Notes: generated by a model not told the origin, from the letters alone. 64,000 nt of DNA from Rattus norvegicus (GCF_036323735.1 NC_086031.1:49609725-49673724), one strand, 5' to 3'. Numbered from the stretch's first letter, positions 52,681-62,840 are shown. Numbers and translations are program-made.

Positions 52681-52756
52681 GGGGTTGGGGATTTAGCTCA
52701 AGGTCCTGGGTTCGGTCCCCAGCTCTGAAAAAAAGAAAAGAAAAAAAAATAAATGA
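52681..52756 (+). mobile_element. ID SINE with internal deletion
   Basis: GGGGTTGGGGATTTAGCTCA is followed directly by AGGTCCTGGGTTCGGTCCCC, AGCTCTG and an A-rich tail. About 28 bp between the A-box region and the B-box region are missing. Short flanking repeats (TAAATGA on the left; AAATGAATG on the right) may be TSD remnants. Confidence 0.88.
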
Positions 52757-53154
52757 ATGCTGATGTTCAAATATTTTTACAAGCAAAAAGATCCTTCAAG
52801 TTTATTACGTCAAAATCATCATGACAGGTGGGCTGTGTGGCACTGAGAGTGTCCTGTTGAGTGTGCAATGCGTGGGCGCCTCCGAGTAGCTGCACCCAGA
52901 GCTTAAGAATGCTCTCTCCAACCCAGCTCAGTATTGTAGGGAAGCCTCACTAGACCAGGACTGTATCATCCGCTCCTTTCTGCACTATGAAATCAGAAAG
53001 GAACCCAAAGCAGGCTGGGTTCCTCAAAACCATGACTGGAGGTTCCCATCAGAACTTTTCAACAGCAAGCAGTAGTTTCCTGGCCTGACTCCTCCTGACC
53101 CTGTCCTGTTGCCTAAACCATTAGCTCTTTGGCTGCTTATCTGCCTGGACTTTC

Positions 53155-53172
53155 AATGATATGCAAATCACT
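53155..53172 (+). promoter_or_regulatory. octamer motif in SOX-OCT-like arrangement
   Basis: CAATGATATGCAAATCAC holds a perfect ATGCAAAT octamer with a SOX-like CAATGA immediately upstream, close to the SOX2-OCT4 composite (CATTGTNATGCAAAT) but with two differences. Single-site evidence only. Confidence 0.2.
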
Positions 53173-53760
53173 CTAGTTCCTGTTGTGTCACCGTTAGACC
53201 GCGACTATCGCTGCCAGTCCAAAAGAATGGAAACGGGTGTTTACACTAACACTTATGACCGAGCGAGTGTTCCAACAGACCTAGACAGGCTAGTGACTGT
53301 CACCTGCCAGTTCATCAATACACTATCGTTTCCTCCTGTGCTTATCGCCTGGCATGCAGCGAAGGGGCAGAGGGGATCACTTGAGGCCACGGGTTCAAGG
53401 CTTCCTAGTCTATGTAGTAAGAAACTAAATCAATCACTCCACCAATCCAGTGCTCTTCTTCCAGATATCGTGATCTCAATCGAAAAGACCCTGACCCTCC
53501 TTCCGGGAGATAAAACATCCATTCAGGCCTCAACATGGTGGCTAGAAGATTAAGAAAAAAAGTGAGCAGCCCTCTGGTGTGCCTGGAAAACAACCTGGGA
53601 GTTTGATATGGTTCGTATTTTAGCTAATTCTGTTAGGTCCATTTAGGCACGGTAGGTATGTAAGAGAATGTCTCTTTCCTTAGGAAACACAGCTAAGTAT
53701 TAAAGGTTTGAGGGTCATGATGTCAACAAACTATTCCCAAATGGCTCTGTATATATTCTT

Positions 53761-53862
53761 TTTTTTTTTTTTTTTTGGTTCTTTTTTTCGGAGCTGGGGA
53801 CCGAACCCAAGGCCTTGCGCTTCCTAGGCAAGCGCTCTACCACTGAGCTAAATCCCCAACCC
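53761..53862 (-). mobile_element. ID SINE (BC1-derived), young, with TSD
   Basis: T17-GG-TTCTTTTTTT tail, then GGAGCTGGGGACCGAACCC, TTGCGCTTCCTAGGCAAGC, GCTCTACCACTGAGC and ATCCCCAACC. A perfect 16-bp TSD, CTCTGTATATATTCTT, lies at 53745-53760 and 53863-53878. It shares the tail interruption and the CTTCCTAGG variant with the copy at 11696. Confidence 0.97.
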
Positions 53863-53931
53863 CTCTGTATATATTCTTAAACAGCAAATGTATACATTTA
53901 CTTGACAATTACATTTTGTTACATTGCTCTT

Positions 53932-53936
<5 letters not shown>

Positions 53937-53978
<42 letters not shown>

Positions 53979-53998
53979 TATATACATACATACAGTCT
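53937..53998 (+). repeat. (AC)n-(AT)n microsatellite
   Basis: About 15 AC units, then ATATATATATATTATATACA. Confidence 0.95.
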
Positions 53999-54639
53999 GT
54001 TGTCCCCCGTCTTCCCTCTCTCTAGTCTCTATGTAGTCTTAAGAGCCTCCCCCTTCCTCACATAAGGAAGAGTAAGAGGGTACAGGTAACAAAATGTCAG
54101 AACAGCAATTGGATGTTCGCTGTGCTCCCCTTCTCTGCCGGTTTGGAAGTTTCTAACAAAACCTTGATGGGGAGAGTGGCATGGGGAAAGCACGATTGTT
54201 TCCTAGTCCCTCTCCCTGGCACCCTGAGGACACAGCCTCCACTCAGGACAGGAGTGAGCATCGTGGTTGTTCTCTTAAAGCTCCTGAACAAAGCTCACAG
54301 TGCCCAGGAGGTTGTGCAGGGCTCAGTGGTCTGGGGGCTGACAGACATCCGAGGGGAAGCATCTAGGTCCCCAACACAATCAAGCCCCTCCAATGTTTTG
54401 GGCAAGAAAAGCCCAGGTAACTTCACAGAACCACCCAATGAGAGACAGAAAGGCAGCTGCCGAGTTCTGGTCCTGGCTGGGCACCCTCCAGTGTGTGTCT
54501 CCTCAGCTGCTTCTTCTTTGTTCAAGCCAAGCAAGAAGAGAACAGGTGGCGTCTTGGCACCACCAGGAACCCTGTTTCTCCTTTCCAGTCAACTTAATTA
54601 TCTGCACCACTGAGCTTGGAAAACAGGCCCTGGGAATTG

Positions 54640-54715
54640 ACTCTAGTAATAATTTATTGAATATCCAGTCTATGCAATGCTTGAAGCCTACTCCCTCACA
54701 GTAGATAAGACCAAA
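54640..54715 (-). mobile_element. L2 relic
   Basis: AATAATTTATTGAATATCCA and GTCTATGCAATGCTTG resemble antisense L2. Confidence 0.45.
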
Positions 54716-54969
54716 ACAAAATGAGCAGAAGATACAGCGAGACTTTTCATTGCTTTGGGTACTCTTTTATCCTTTCTCAGGGAGCCTAATTCTCAGGTTT
54801 TCGATCTAAAAACGGGCGGGGGCAGGCGTGAAAACACTACTTTGCCAACTAGGTCATACTGGGTAAACTGCCTACAGGTCACCTATACCAGGCAGCTCAT
54901 AAATGGATTGCTGTTTTTCTGGACACAAGTGGGGATGAACTGTAGCTTGTTCCAAGAGTGCCAGGTAAA

Positions 54970-55320
54970 AAGAAGAATCTGACATTTACTGAACTCGTGC
55001 CTTTACCATAGACTCAGCTCATGCGATTCAGTCACTCTCTAGCTGTTTCCTCTCTAGCTGTTTCCTCTCCAGCTGCTTCCCACAAACTCGACACGTTTGA
55101 GAGCGTCTCCGTGTGGCGAGTGCACCCACATGCAGGGTAAGGGTGGCGGCTCAGATCAGAAGAACTGGGAACATGATGACGTCCCAGGAGTTAGATATTC
55201 TCATCCCACTTTCTATGGAGAAGCAACCGAGTCTCTTAACAGGATCTGCAGCCTGCCTACGATGATACAGAAGTAATGGCGCAAATAGGGAGGCTGTGGT
55301 TTCAAATCCAGTATTTGCCG
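54970..55320 (-). mobile_element. MIR/L2 relics
   Basis: AATCTGACATTTACTGAACTC, then CTCATCCCACTTTCTATGGA, GAAGCAACCGAGTCTCTTAA, GATGATACAGAAGTAATGGC and GTGGTTTCAAATCCAG form an antisense MIR core with a separate L2-like start. A small tandem repeat lies at 55034-55080. Confidence 0.5.
55034..55080 (+). repeat. 15-bp tandem repeat, 3 units
   Basis: CTCTCTAGCTGTTTC appears twice, followed by CTCTCCAGCTGCTTC. Confidence 0.9.
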
Positions 55321-55784
55321 GACACTCACGTAGGTTACACTTTACACACTAAATCAAGATATAAAGTGTAAACTCCAAGGCTGGCTCGAAATCTCCCTAG
55401 CATATCATGTGTGAACATCTCTGAATATCCCTGCCAACACACCAAGCGATGGTCTGAAGGGCTGGTGAGACCAAGGAAGAGAGGAGGACAGGGCCAGGGT
55501 AGCTAGTCTCAAATAGCGACAAGGTGGCATGGCAGGCACTTACCCTCATCCCACGTGGCTTGATTTGGGGATGCGCTTTGGCGATACTCACTAACCTTGT
55601 GGTGATTTCCACCAAGAGGTAAAGGCTACGACCATGACATTTTTAATACGAGGGAAACTCTGAAAGCAGAACTATCGAGCAGGAAATAAGTTGATTTTGG
55701 CAGTGTCGCTAGGAGTTCCCTGGTAACAGAGACGTCGCCGCCCGATGAGCACTAGGAGAGAGATCTTATGAGGGGGCGAGACGA

Positions 55785-55880
55785 CATAATTAATGCTCTT
55801 TTCAACTTCGAAAGTATTCATTCTGTGGGAGTTGCCATTTACCGTGTTTGTAAATAGATTTTCAAGTTAGTAAGGGGATG
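55785..55880. promoter_or_regulatory. candidate conserved non-coding block
   Basis: CATAATTAATGCTCTTTTC, AGTATTCATTCTGTGGGAG and ACCGTGTTTGTAAATAGATT are packed in about 95 bp of unique sequence (homeodomain, RUNX-like and forkhead-like words). No repeat, no frame. Confidence 0.28.
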
Positions 55881-56394
55881 TAGAGCGGGTCAGATGGGAG
55901 GGAAGAGCCTCTCTGGAAGCCGTGAGCAGTCAAAGGGTCCAGCAGTAAATCAGCTCAGCCAGTTGCAGGCCTGACCCTCACACAGCATTAGAATTACCAA
56001 GGCAGATTTATTTTAAATGACAGGTACTGAAGCCATAGTCCAAACCGACGGAAGCTAAGTTTCTGGGGATGGTCTAAAAGATCAGTAATGTTTAAAAGGT
56101 GCCCCAGATGAAGCGAAAAGAAAAGCAAAATGAAGGCTCACAACCAGAGGAAAGGAAGGTCACACGGAGCTTGAGGGAGACCACACATTATCAGCTTGTA
56201 CTAATCTGAGCAATCATGTCTAGACCGAGGGATGTTTTGGAAGACTAAACGACAAGAAAAAAAAGAAATATTTTAACCCTATCATTCTTAAGGACATGTT
56301 CACAAATTTATAGATATAAAAATAATTTTGGTAGCCAAAAGACAGGAGGAGGGGAACTGAGGTTTTATTCATTATTTGGTTTTAGTCACTTGTG

Positions 56395-56508
56395 GGATTT
56401 TTTGAGACAGGGGCTTGGTCTACAGACCTGACAGAACTCAGCCTCCACCTCTTCCGGAGTCAGCCTTCTAAGTACTGAGATCACAGCCTGGGCTGATGTG
56501 CTCAGCCG
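56395..56508 (-). mobile_element. old B1-type SINE
   Basis: TTTTTTGAGACAGGGGCTTG, CAGAACTCAGCCTCCACC and CTAAGTACTGAGATCACAGC are loosely antisense B1. Confidence 0.5.
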
Positions 56509-56639
56509 GGAGTTAATCTTTAATAGGTAGCTTTTAGGTTAGGAGGATTGAAAAGCTTTAGAGATAGCTGGTGGCAGTGATCACGAGACAATATGCAGCA
56601 TCTAATTCCACTAAACTGCACATTGATGAGTGGCTTAAA

Positions 56640-56750
56640 GTGCTGGGTATGGTGGGTGGGGCAAGTTTGTAATTGCCGGCCCTTGGGAAGTCGAGGCAGG
56701 AAGAGGAATCAGATCTTGTGGCCAGTTTGTGTCACACTGTCTTTTTCATT
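56640..56750 (+). mobile_element. degraded B1 SINE
   Basis: TGCTGGGTATGGTGGGTGGG, TTGTAATTGCCGGCCCTTGG, AAGTCGAGGCAGGAAGAGG and GGCCAGTTTGTGTCACACTGTC. Confidence 0.6.
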
Positions 56751-56776
56751 TTCGTCTTTAAAAAAGTTGCTAAGCC

Positions 56777-56912
56777 AGGTTTGGTGGTCACGCCTTTAAT
56801 CTCAGCACTCAGGAGGCAGAGGCAGGCAGATCTCTGTGAGTTTGAGTCTCCATAGAGAGTTCCGGGAAAGCCAGGGTTATAGAGAGAAACCATGCCTCAA
56901 AGGAAAAAAAAG
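56777..56912 (+). mobile_element. B1 SINE
   Basis: GCCAGGTTTGGTGGTCACGC, CTTTAATCTCAGCACTCAGG, AGGCAGAGGCAGGCAGATCT, GAGTTCCGGGAAAGCCAGGG and GAGAGAAACCATGCCTCAAA with an A-rich tail. Full length apart from a short internal deletion. Confidence 0.92.
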
Positions 56913-57640
56913 TTGTTAAATTTTATGTTATATATATTTTCCCATGATAATTTTTTAACTGTTTTAAGCACAGTGATGAAGAAAAATATAATAGACACCA
57001 TCCCATTTCTGGTCTAGGTACATTCTGTCACCCTTAGTTTGGTGGCAGAAAATCGCAGATTGTTGAAAAAGGAAAGGAAAACTTCCAGAGTCATTTATCC
57101 CGGAAGGCAAAGGCAGCTCAGGGAAGGAGAGAAGGGAAGCTCAGCACCAGCCACAGGAAGGGAGGAAAGAAGTCACATGGTTCACGAAGAAAAGAGCATG
57201 TGATGCAATACAGCGTCCTTTCACACTATAAAAAAAATAGAAAAGTATAAATAGAATTCTTACCAGATGATAAGAGGTAAACATGAGACACTCACAGCTC
57301 ATATCGTATTAGACACAAAGGTTTTTCCCAAGGCGGAGAACAAGGGGGTGCATCTCTGTTGCTGCAGCTACTCAGCATACTGAAAGTTACGGCCCAAGCA
57401 ATCGGGCTGGGAAGGAAAGCACCTACCTACACCAAAGTGGAAAAAGTAAAACTACCTTTATTCCTAGCTGCTGTGGCCTCAGATACAGAAGATTCCAAAC
57501 TCATACACGAAAACACTCCCAGGTAAACCCAGCAGGTTATAAGACCAGCCCACAAACATAACAGGCAGCGAACAATCCAGAAAGGAAACTAAGAAACAAA
57601 TCCATTTAGGAAAGCTTTCAGAACATCAGAGGACTGGCCA
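56913..57640. other. unassigned sequence
   Basis: No gene or named repeat is recognised. CACTATAAAAAAAATAGAAA near 57224 is A-rich only. Confidence 0.4.
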
Positions 57641-57654
57641 TCAGACTAGCGGTG

Positions 57655-57865
57655 TAGTCCTTTGAAGTGGAAACATCTTGTTATTAACAGCCCTCCGCCA
57701 GGGGCATGCATCAGCGCCCCCGATTTTTCATGCATATTAGTACATCTCAGATTAAAATTAAATAGAGCAAATAGATTTGATGAGGGTGGCGGTGGGGGCT
57801 TCACAGGCCGTGCATCAGAGGCTGAATCAGATCTGTGAGCCATTCAGATTGGTCTGGGTCAGAGC
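57655..57865. promoter_or_regulatory. candidate conserved non-coding element / enhancer
   Basis: Unique, compositionally mixed block with densely packed factor-like words: TTGTTATTAACAGC, TCATGCATATTAGTACATC, CAGATTAAAATTAAATAGAG and GCAAATAGATTTGATG, then GAATCAGATCTGTGAGCC. It carries no repeat signature and its frames are short. Of the motif-rich blocks here it looks the most like a deeply conserved element, but this is impression rather than an alignment. Confidence 0.33.
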
Positions 57866-58014
57866 CATCCGGCCTCCCTTCTTGTTTTAGGAGTCACAGG
57901 AAGCCGGGATGCAGAATCCCAGACCCCTTGGGGGAAACTAAGCCTGAGTCAGCCTCCCTGGGAGATTAGGTCCAAGCAATCGAGGAGGGTGTTTCCACTT
58001 AAAACGTTGGTAAT

Positions 58015-58090
58015 TTTTTTTGTATTTTTTTTTTATTAAAAAGGAACTTTAAAAAAAAAGAAAAGGGAACTAAAATGTTTTTATTTATTT
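58015..58090 (+). repeat. T-rich and A-rich low-complexity tract
   Basis: TTTTTTTTGTATTTTTTTTT followed by an A9 run and TTTATTTATTTG, leading into the GT repeat. Confidence 0.8.
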
Positions 58091-58105
58091 GTGTGTGAGT
58101 GTGTA

Positions 58106-58141
<36 letters not shown>
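58091..58141 (+). repeat. (GT)n microsatellite
   Basis: GT/GA mix, then about 16 pure GT units. Confidence 0.95.
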
Positions 58142-58142
<1 letters not shown>

Positions 58143-58951
58143 GGGACTAGGGGGGCCAGCAAGGTGAAGCGTTTGCCAAGTATTGCCACACTTCTTAGAT
58201 CCCAGTGTTCTGCAGAGTAAGAGCTGATGGCTGGAGACAGCTTTTCTTCCCAATTCCTGTGTTTCTGCTTTTCTCTTTCCCACTAACAGCTCAGGACTGT
58301 CTGCTGCCATCCGGCCATCCGTGCACGCAAATACTACAGACATAGAGATCTGCATACAAGGTGCCAATTTACTAAAGAGACCGACCTCTACAAAGAGAGG
58401 AGGCTTGAGCCCAAGGTGGGCTCTGCAGCACCAAAGCTATGTGGCCAGAAGCCCAGCCCTTCCTTCAGGAGGCCTGAACTCTGGGCTGAAGGGAGAGGAG
58501 CAGGAGTTGGGCAGAGACACAGAGGTTCTTTTAAAATGCTAGCCTATGATAAACCTTGTAAAGATTCTAAAGTACTTTAAAAGAGGGAGAGGTGACATCA
58601 ACTAAAAATGGAAGGTTTGAGAAGATGCTCTCATGCTTCCTGGAACTCTTTCCTAGTTGCCCAAGGCTGGGCTGAGGACTGGGCTGTAGCTTGGTCCGGT
58701 GCACTTTGCTTAGCATGCTTCAGGCCTTGGAGTGCAGACACTGTTCACATGATGTTGAGGTAGGAGACAAATTAGGCAAGGTAAGAACATTTCCTCAGGC
58801 CAAGACCCACCAGGGCCTCGGGATACCCAAACCCATTGTATGGGATGGTTTTGGGAGGCAGACAAATCAAGCAACTCTCAGAGAAGGATAGCCTGCCATT
58901 TGCATGAAATGGAAGGTAGTCTCTGGGTGCCATTAAGATTTTTCTCTCCCA

Positions 58952-59135
58952 GGACTGGAGGGATTGCTCAGTGGTTAAGAGCATTGACTGCTCTTCCAGA
59001 GGTCCTGAGTTCAAATCCCAGCAACCACATGGTGGCTTACAACCATCTGTAATGGGATCTGATGCCCCTTTCTGGAGTGTCTAAAACAGCTACAGTGTAC
59101 CCATATACATTAAAAAAGTAAATCTTTTAAAAAAA
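58952..59135 (+). mobile_element. B2 SINE
   Basis: AGGACTGGAGGGATTGCTCA, GAGCATTGACTGCTCTTCC, GAGTTCAAATCCCAGCAACC, ATGGGATCTGATGCCCCTTT and AACAGCTACAGTGTACCCA with an AAAAAGTAAATC tail. Complete and moderately diverged. Confidence 0.92.
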
Positions 59136-59149
59136 GATTTTTCCCTTCC

Positions 59150-59215
59150 AGTTTTATTAAGTTGGCAAATATTTATAAAGTGCTTATGATGTGCTGGTCA
59201 GATCGAGTGAAGATT
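59150..59215 (-). mobile_element. L2 relic
   Basis: TTGGCAAATATTTATAAAGT, then GCTTATGATGTGCTGGTCAG, is antisense L2. Confidence 0.5.
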
Positions 59216-59240
59216 CCCACCTGTCTAAAATCCAAAGCAA

Positions 59241-59312
59241 GGGTTTGGGGATTTAGCTCAGTGGTAGAACTTGCTAGCAAGACCCTGGGTTCAGTCCTCA
59301 GCTCCGTGGTGG
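59241..59312 (+). mobile_element. ID SINE, partly deleted
   Basis: GGGTTTGGGGATTTAGCTCA, GTGGTAGAACTTGCTAGCAA and GACCCTGGGTTCAGTCCTC form an ID body with several small deletions in the middle stem. Followed by G-rich rather than A-rich sequence, so the tail is lost. Confidence 0.85.
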
Positions 59313-60239
59313 TAGTGGGGGCGGGGAGATAAAATAACTAAAGTCCAAAACAGAATCAAAGGCCTGCCTCTGGCGAATTAAGACCAGCCCTCTGGAGGCC
59401 TCAGATTAGCAGCAGCCCCTTTACCTGGCAACCTCAGGTAAAGGCCCCTGGAGGCTGCCACAGAGCAGAAAATAAAAGTGCCTGTTCTTCTAGCAGTATC
59501 TCTCTTTCTGGATCAACTTAATGAGCATAAGGACCAGAGCAGGATTTGTTCTTGCATCCAAAGTCCATAGCACAGCCAGAGAAACTACATTCTGACAGAG
59601 AATTTATCTAGAAACCCGCCCCTGGGTAAAGCACATCTCAGGAGATATCCATATGGCTGCCGTTCTCTTCCCAGGGTAAAAGGATGCACCAACCAAAGCA
59701 GGATGAAAACAGTGAGTAAGAGGAGGAATGGGTATCTTTGTCCTGAGGGAAGCCAACGTCTCTGGAGTGATCATCTGCGAAGTTCTCCTACTGCATCACA
59801 AGTGAGTGACAGGGGTGCCAAAAGCCCAGGGATTGAAGTAGGTGGCAGTGCCAAAGTCTGTATGAGCCCACAGCCTTTGTCGGGAGAACTGGCCACAGGC
59901 TTCTCAGCATTGAATTTGAACCAGCCAATGGTATCCCAATGGCTGAAACAGGAAGCCAGATAAACAGTGTGTTATCAAGGGGGGATCCAGCACTTCCCTT
60001 AAGCCGGCGCCAGCTGCGCTCTCCGACCGACCGTCCTAACAAAGTCCCATTGAGTCACCAGCTGATTTTCCTGTGTTCAGCTCTGGGGGACAAGGGACTC
60101 TCTTTGCTGGATGGACATTACTCTAGTGCACTGCCCGAGCCACTCACCACTCAGGTCCGCCCCAGTTCCTTCCTTCCCTTTTTGCCATCAGCAGACTTGG
60201 CCCACTCTCTATCCTATGGCCAGTTCTGGTAGACTCTGA

Positions 60240-60500
60240 AGATTAAAAGGGACCACAAAAGCCCAGGCACCGCGCTCGCACCCTCAGGTGAGCATCTCTC
60301 TCACATTTTCCCAGCTTCTCTTTTCTCCTCCCTCCTCTCTCCCACGAGATGCTCTTTCTGCTCCCGGACGTCCTGGGCAGACGCCAGAAGAAACAGCCTT
60401 GAAGAGGGCGCTTCTCCGCATAGCCGCCCCCCCTCCGGTGCAGGGGGATGGTAGTGGTGGCTGGGCAGTGCACATTTCTGGAACAGCCTAGCCAGGTCAC
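60240..60500. other. GC-richer sequence flanking the CpG island
   Basis: Contains a plus-strand consensus donor (CCCTCAG/GTGAGCAT at about 60288) and several CpG. No acceptor or frame supports an exon. Confidence 0.3.
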
Positions 60501-60560
60501 CTGCCCCAGCTCTTCTTTTAGCTCCTTCTGGGATGTTCAGAGTTAACTATCTGCTTCAGA

Positions 60561-60606
60561 GTGGGTGGTGGTGGTGGTGGTGGTGGTGATGGTGGTGGTG
60601 GTGGTC
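60561..60606 (+). repeat. (GGT)n microsatellite, about 15 units
   Basis: GTGGTG units with one GAT interruption. Confidence 0.95.
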
Positions 60607-60628
60607 TGTCTTGACTACGTATGTCAGG

Positions 60629-60714
60629 AGGTATCTCTCTGTGTGTCTCTGTCTCTGTGTGTCTCTGTCTCTGTGTGTCTCTGTCTCTGTGTGTCTCTGT
60701 CTCTGTCTCTGTCT

Positions 60715-60754
<40 letters not shown>
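60629..60754 (+). repeat. (CTCTGTGTGT)n-(GT)n microsatellite
   Basis: Repeated TGTGTCTCTGTCTC units followed by about 18 GT units. Confidence 0.95.
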
Positions 60755-60758
<4 letters not shown>

Positions 60759-60799
60759 ACACAGCATTTAGTGCCTTTGATTGCAGGAACTTAGCGCAC

Positions 60800-60882
60800 T
60801 TTAAATGGCAGGTATTTCTTAGGAAGGGAAACTGAAGCTCAGAGGGTTGTAGTTAGATGGTCGCATTGTCAACCCTAGGACA
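60800..60882 (-). mobile_element. MIR relic
   Basis: AGGAAGGGAAACTGAAGCTC, then AGAGGGTTGTAGTTAGATGG and CAACCCTAGGACAGTC, follow antisense MIR. Confidence 0.5.
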
Positions 60883-60884
60883 GT

Positions 60885-61650
60885 CACAAGGTCCAGCTGC
60901 CCCGTCTAGGCTCTCGGGCGAAGCCACTAGCATCCCGGTTACTATCCCGCGCTTCTCCTGCGCCAGCCCGCAGCCTCCCTCGGGCACCAGACTCTCCTCC
61001 CTTGGGCTGACTCCAGCCCTTCCAAGTGCAGAGCTCAGCGCCGCCGCCTCGCCCGCCCCGTGCGGGCCACTCACCGGAGCGACTCTGGTCCCGGGTTGTG
61101 GGTCCGCGCCGCCGCTGTTCAGAGTCGCGCATCGCCCGAGCAGCGCAGTGCCGAGCGTCTTCTCCTTGCGACCAGAAAGTTTCCCGGGGATTCCCGGGGC
61201 CCAGCCGGCTCCCCGCGCGAGTCTCAGCCCGCGCCGCGCGCTCCGGCCTCCAGCCTCTCACTAGGGCGGTCGCGGGCTCCGGCTCTACTACGAGAAGGAG
61301 GCGGCATCCTGAACAAAGTGCCGTCCCCCGGGCCGGGCGGCCAGGGGCGGAGCCTGGTGACCCGCTGCCCTAGGCACACGCCGGCTGCCTCGGCGGAGGG
61401 CCGAGCCAGGAGCGCCCGCGGCTGGGGGTGGGCGGGAGGGGAGGCCCGGCTACGGATCGCCCTCGCTTTCCTCCCTGCACTGTGCCAGCTTAACCCGCAG
61501 AGGGGCGGAGGCATGGGTCCCTTCCAGACTTTGTCATTGGAAAGCTATTCCCGTAACCCTTTCCTGCGTTAGCCTTCCTGCCCCGCCTCTCCAGCCGGCC
61601 GGCCGCAGAAAGGCGGCTGCTGCGTGGCGGGGGCTACGCCGGGAGTTGTC
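60885..61650. promoter_or_regulatory. CpG island, probable gene promoter
   Basis: About 760 bp with high G+C and frequent CpG (for example GCGCCGCCGCCTCGCCCGCC and CGCGCGAGTCTCAGCCCGCG), in sharp contrast to the CpG-poor rest of the window. GC boxes GGGGCGGAGCC (about 61346) and GGGGCGGAGGC (about 61502) face the candidate exon. No TATA box is evident. CpG islands of this kind mark broad housekeeping or developmental promoters and can be bidirectional. Confidence 0.85.
61075..61300 (-). other. candidate first exon of a minus-strand gene
   Basis: A consensus donor CTCCG/GTGAGTGG lies at the left edge (last exon base 61075). Within the exon an ATG at 61132 in GGGCGATGC context opens MRDSEQRRRGPTTRDQSRS, 19 codons plus one base to the donor (phase 1). 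It could be coding or merely a 5' UTR frame. The transcription start is not fixed; 61250-61320 is a guess from the GC boxes. I do not recognise the N-terminus, so no gene name is given. If real, the 60 kb to the left are intron 1 and beyond. Confidence 0.45.
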
Positions 61651-62439
61651 AGGACAGGAAACCTTAGCACAATTGAGCCTTTCCTTTACAGGAGGACCCG
61701 CCACCATCACTTCCAGGAGAGGTCCTCCAGCCCAGGTCCTCTAACTACCTCAGTTGTTCCAGAGAAAGGTGCAGATGGATCGACGAAGAGTCCTAACCTG
61801 CTTCTGGAGCCGCCCATCCATTTCCGTCCACTTTGGGACCCTGCAAGGGTCATGCTGTCTGATCTGGAACCCTTGGGTGAGAGGTAACAGGAAGTCCGGG
61901 AAGTTATCTAGCAAATAGTAGAGGTTCAACTGAACCTTGCAGAGAAGTGGGAGGAAGAAGAGAGGAGAAATTACAAGATGGTACCCACATCCTTGTGCAA
62001 CTATCTTCAATCTTGAGATGGGGCTGAGCTTAAGGCGCTTGCCTCCTGACTTGGGGCCTTCCAGACTGCAGCTGAGGCTGTGCGTGACACAGAACACCTG
62101 CCACCAGGGACTCAGGACCTGAGGATCTTACCCTCTCCCAGCTTCAGCCAACAATCAGGAAGACTGATTTATTTTCAAGGTGCTGGGGTTGGTGGTTGGG
62201 AGAGAAAGCAAAATGCTCTCTCCCTGGTCTGGGAACAGTCAGGATTAGAGCTCCAGGGTCTTGCCTGAGGCCCCACCTAGACACTCAGAGTCATAGGATA
62301 AGGGGAAGTAGGCAGTAGACAGGATCTTTCTCAGGTAGCCAGGGAAATGACTTTAATATGACTTTTGTCCGCGAATGCACATTGTCCTTTGGAGGGATGA
62401 GACAGCTGCAGAATTAATACCTCCCACAAGCCCCTTGCT

Positions 62440-62650
62440 CTGTGTGTAATGGCTAAAGGTGTGGGCTTTGAAGGCGCAGAGTTCAAGTCTGCTGCCCCCG
62501 GGTTTAACAAGTTCTTTTATCTCTGGCTACCTCAGTTTCCTACAAGAACGGTATGTCTTGTCTTCTAATAGTTCTGAAAGGATTAAAGGAGGTAGTGCAG
62601 GTGACGTGCTTGTGCCTGGCGTTAGTACATCGTCAATAAACAGAGTTTTA
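62440..62650 (+). mobile_element. MIR SINE, nearly full length
   Basis: TAATGGCTAAAGGTGTGGGC, AGAGTTCAAGTCTGCTGCCC, TACCTCAGTTTCCTACAAGA, GAAAGGATTAAAGGAGG, TGTGCCTGGCGTTAGTACAT and CGTCAATAAACAG cover MIR from tRNA head to 3' end. The AATAAA at its end belongs to the MIR and is not evidence of a gene's polyadenylation site. Confidence 0.8.
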
Positions 62651-62749
62651 AGAGACTTCATTTAACTTGACACTCGTCGGTTGGAATTCTTGTACTTCTC
62701 AGAATACCCCCAGCCTGCGTACGGGTGCCTTGTTTTAAGAAGATGCCAT

Positions 62750-62840
62750 TTTGTATGGGTGACACAGACCTGTACTCTCAGTACTCAGGAGGCTAAGGCA
62801 AAGGGATCATAAGTTTGAAGCCACCTTGGATTACACTGAC
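62750..62840 (+). mobile_element. old B1-type SINE
   Basis: TATGGGTGACACAGACCTGT, ACTCTCAGTACTCAGGAGGC, TAAGGCAAAGGGATCATAAG, then lost. Confidence 0.6.

Noticed and set aside
54113..54613. 166-codon plus-strand frame
   Set aside because: No family resemblance, overlapping frames on both strands, and no flanking splice sites that fit.
55397..55615. Possible minus-strand exon ending at the GTAAGTGC donor at about 55547
   Set aside because: The donor is good, but the upstream acceptor has a poor pyrimidine tract and the peptide is not recognisable.
60264..60300. Plus-strand first exon with donor at about 60288
   Set aside because: A consensus donor alone; the putative exon would be very short and has no supporting start or frame.
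62633..62645. AATAAA as a polyadenylation signal ending a gene
   Set aside because: It is the conserved 3' end of the MIR element spanning 62440-62650.
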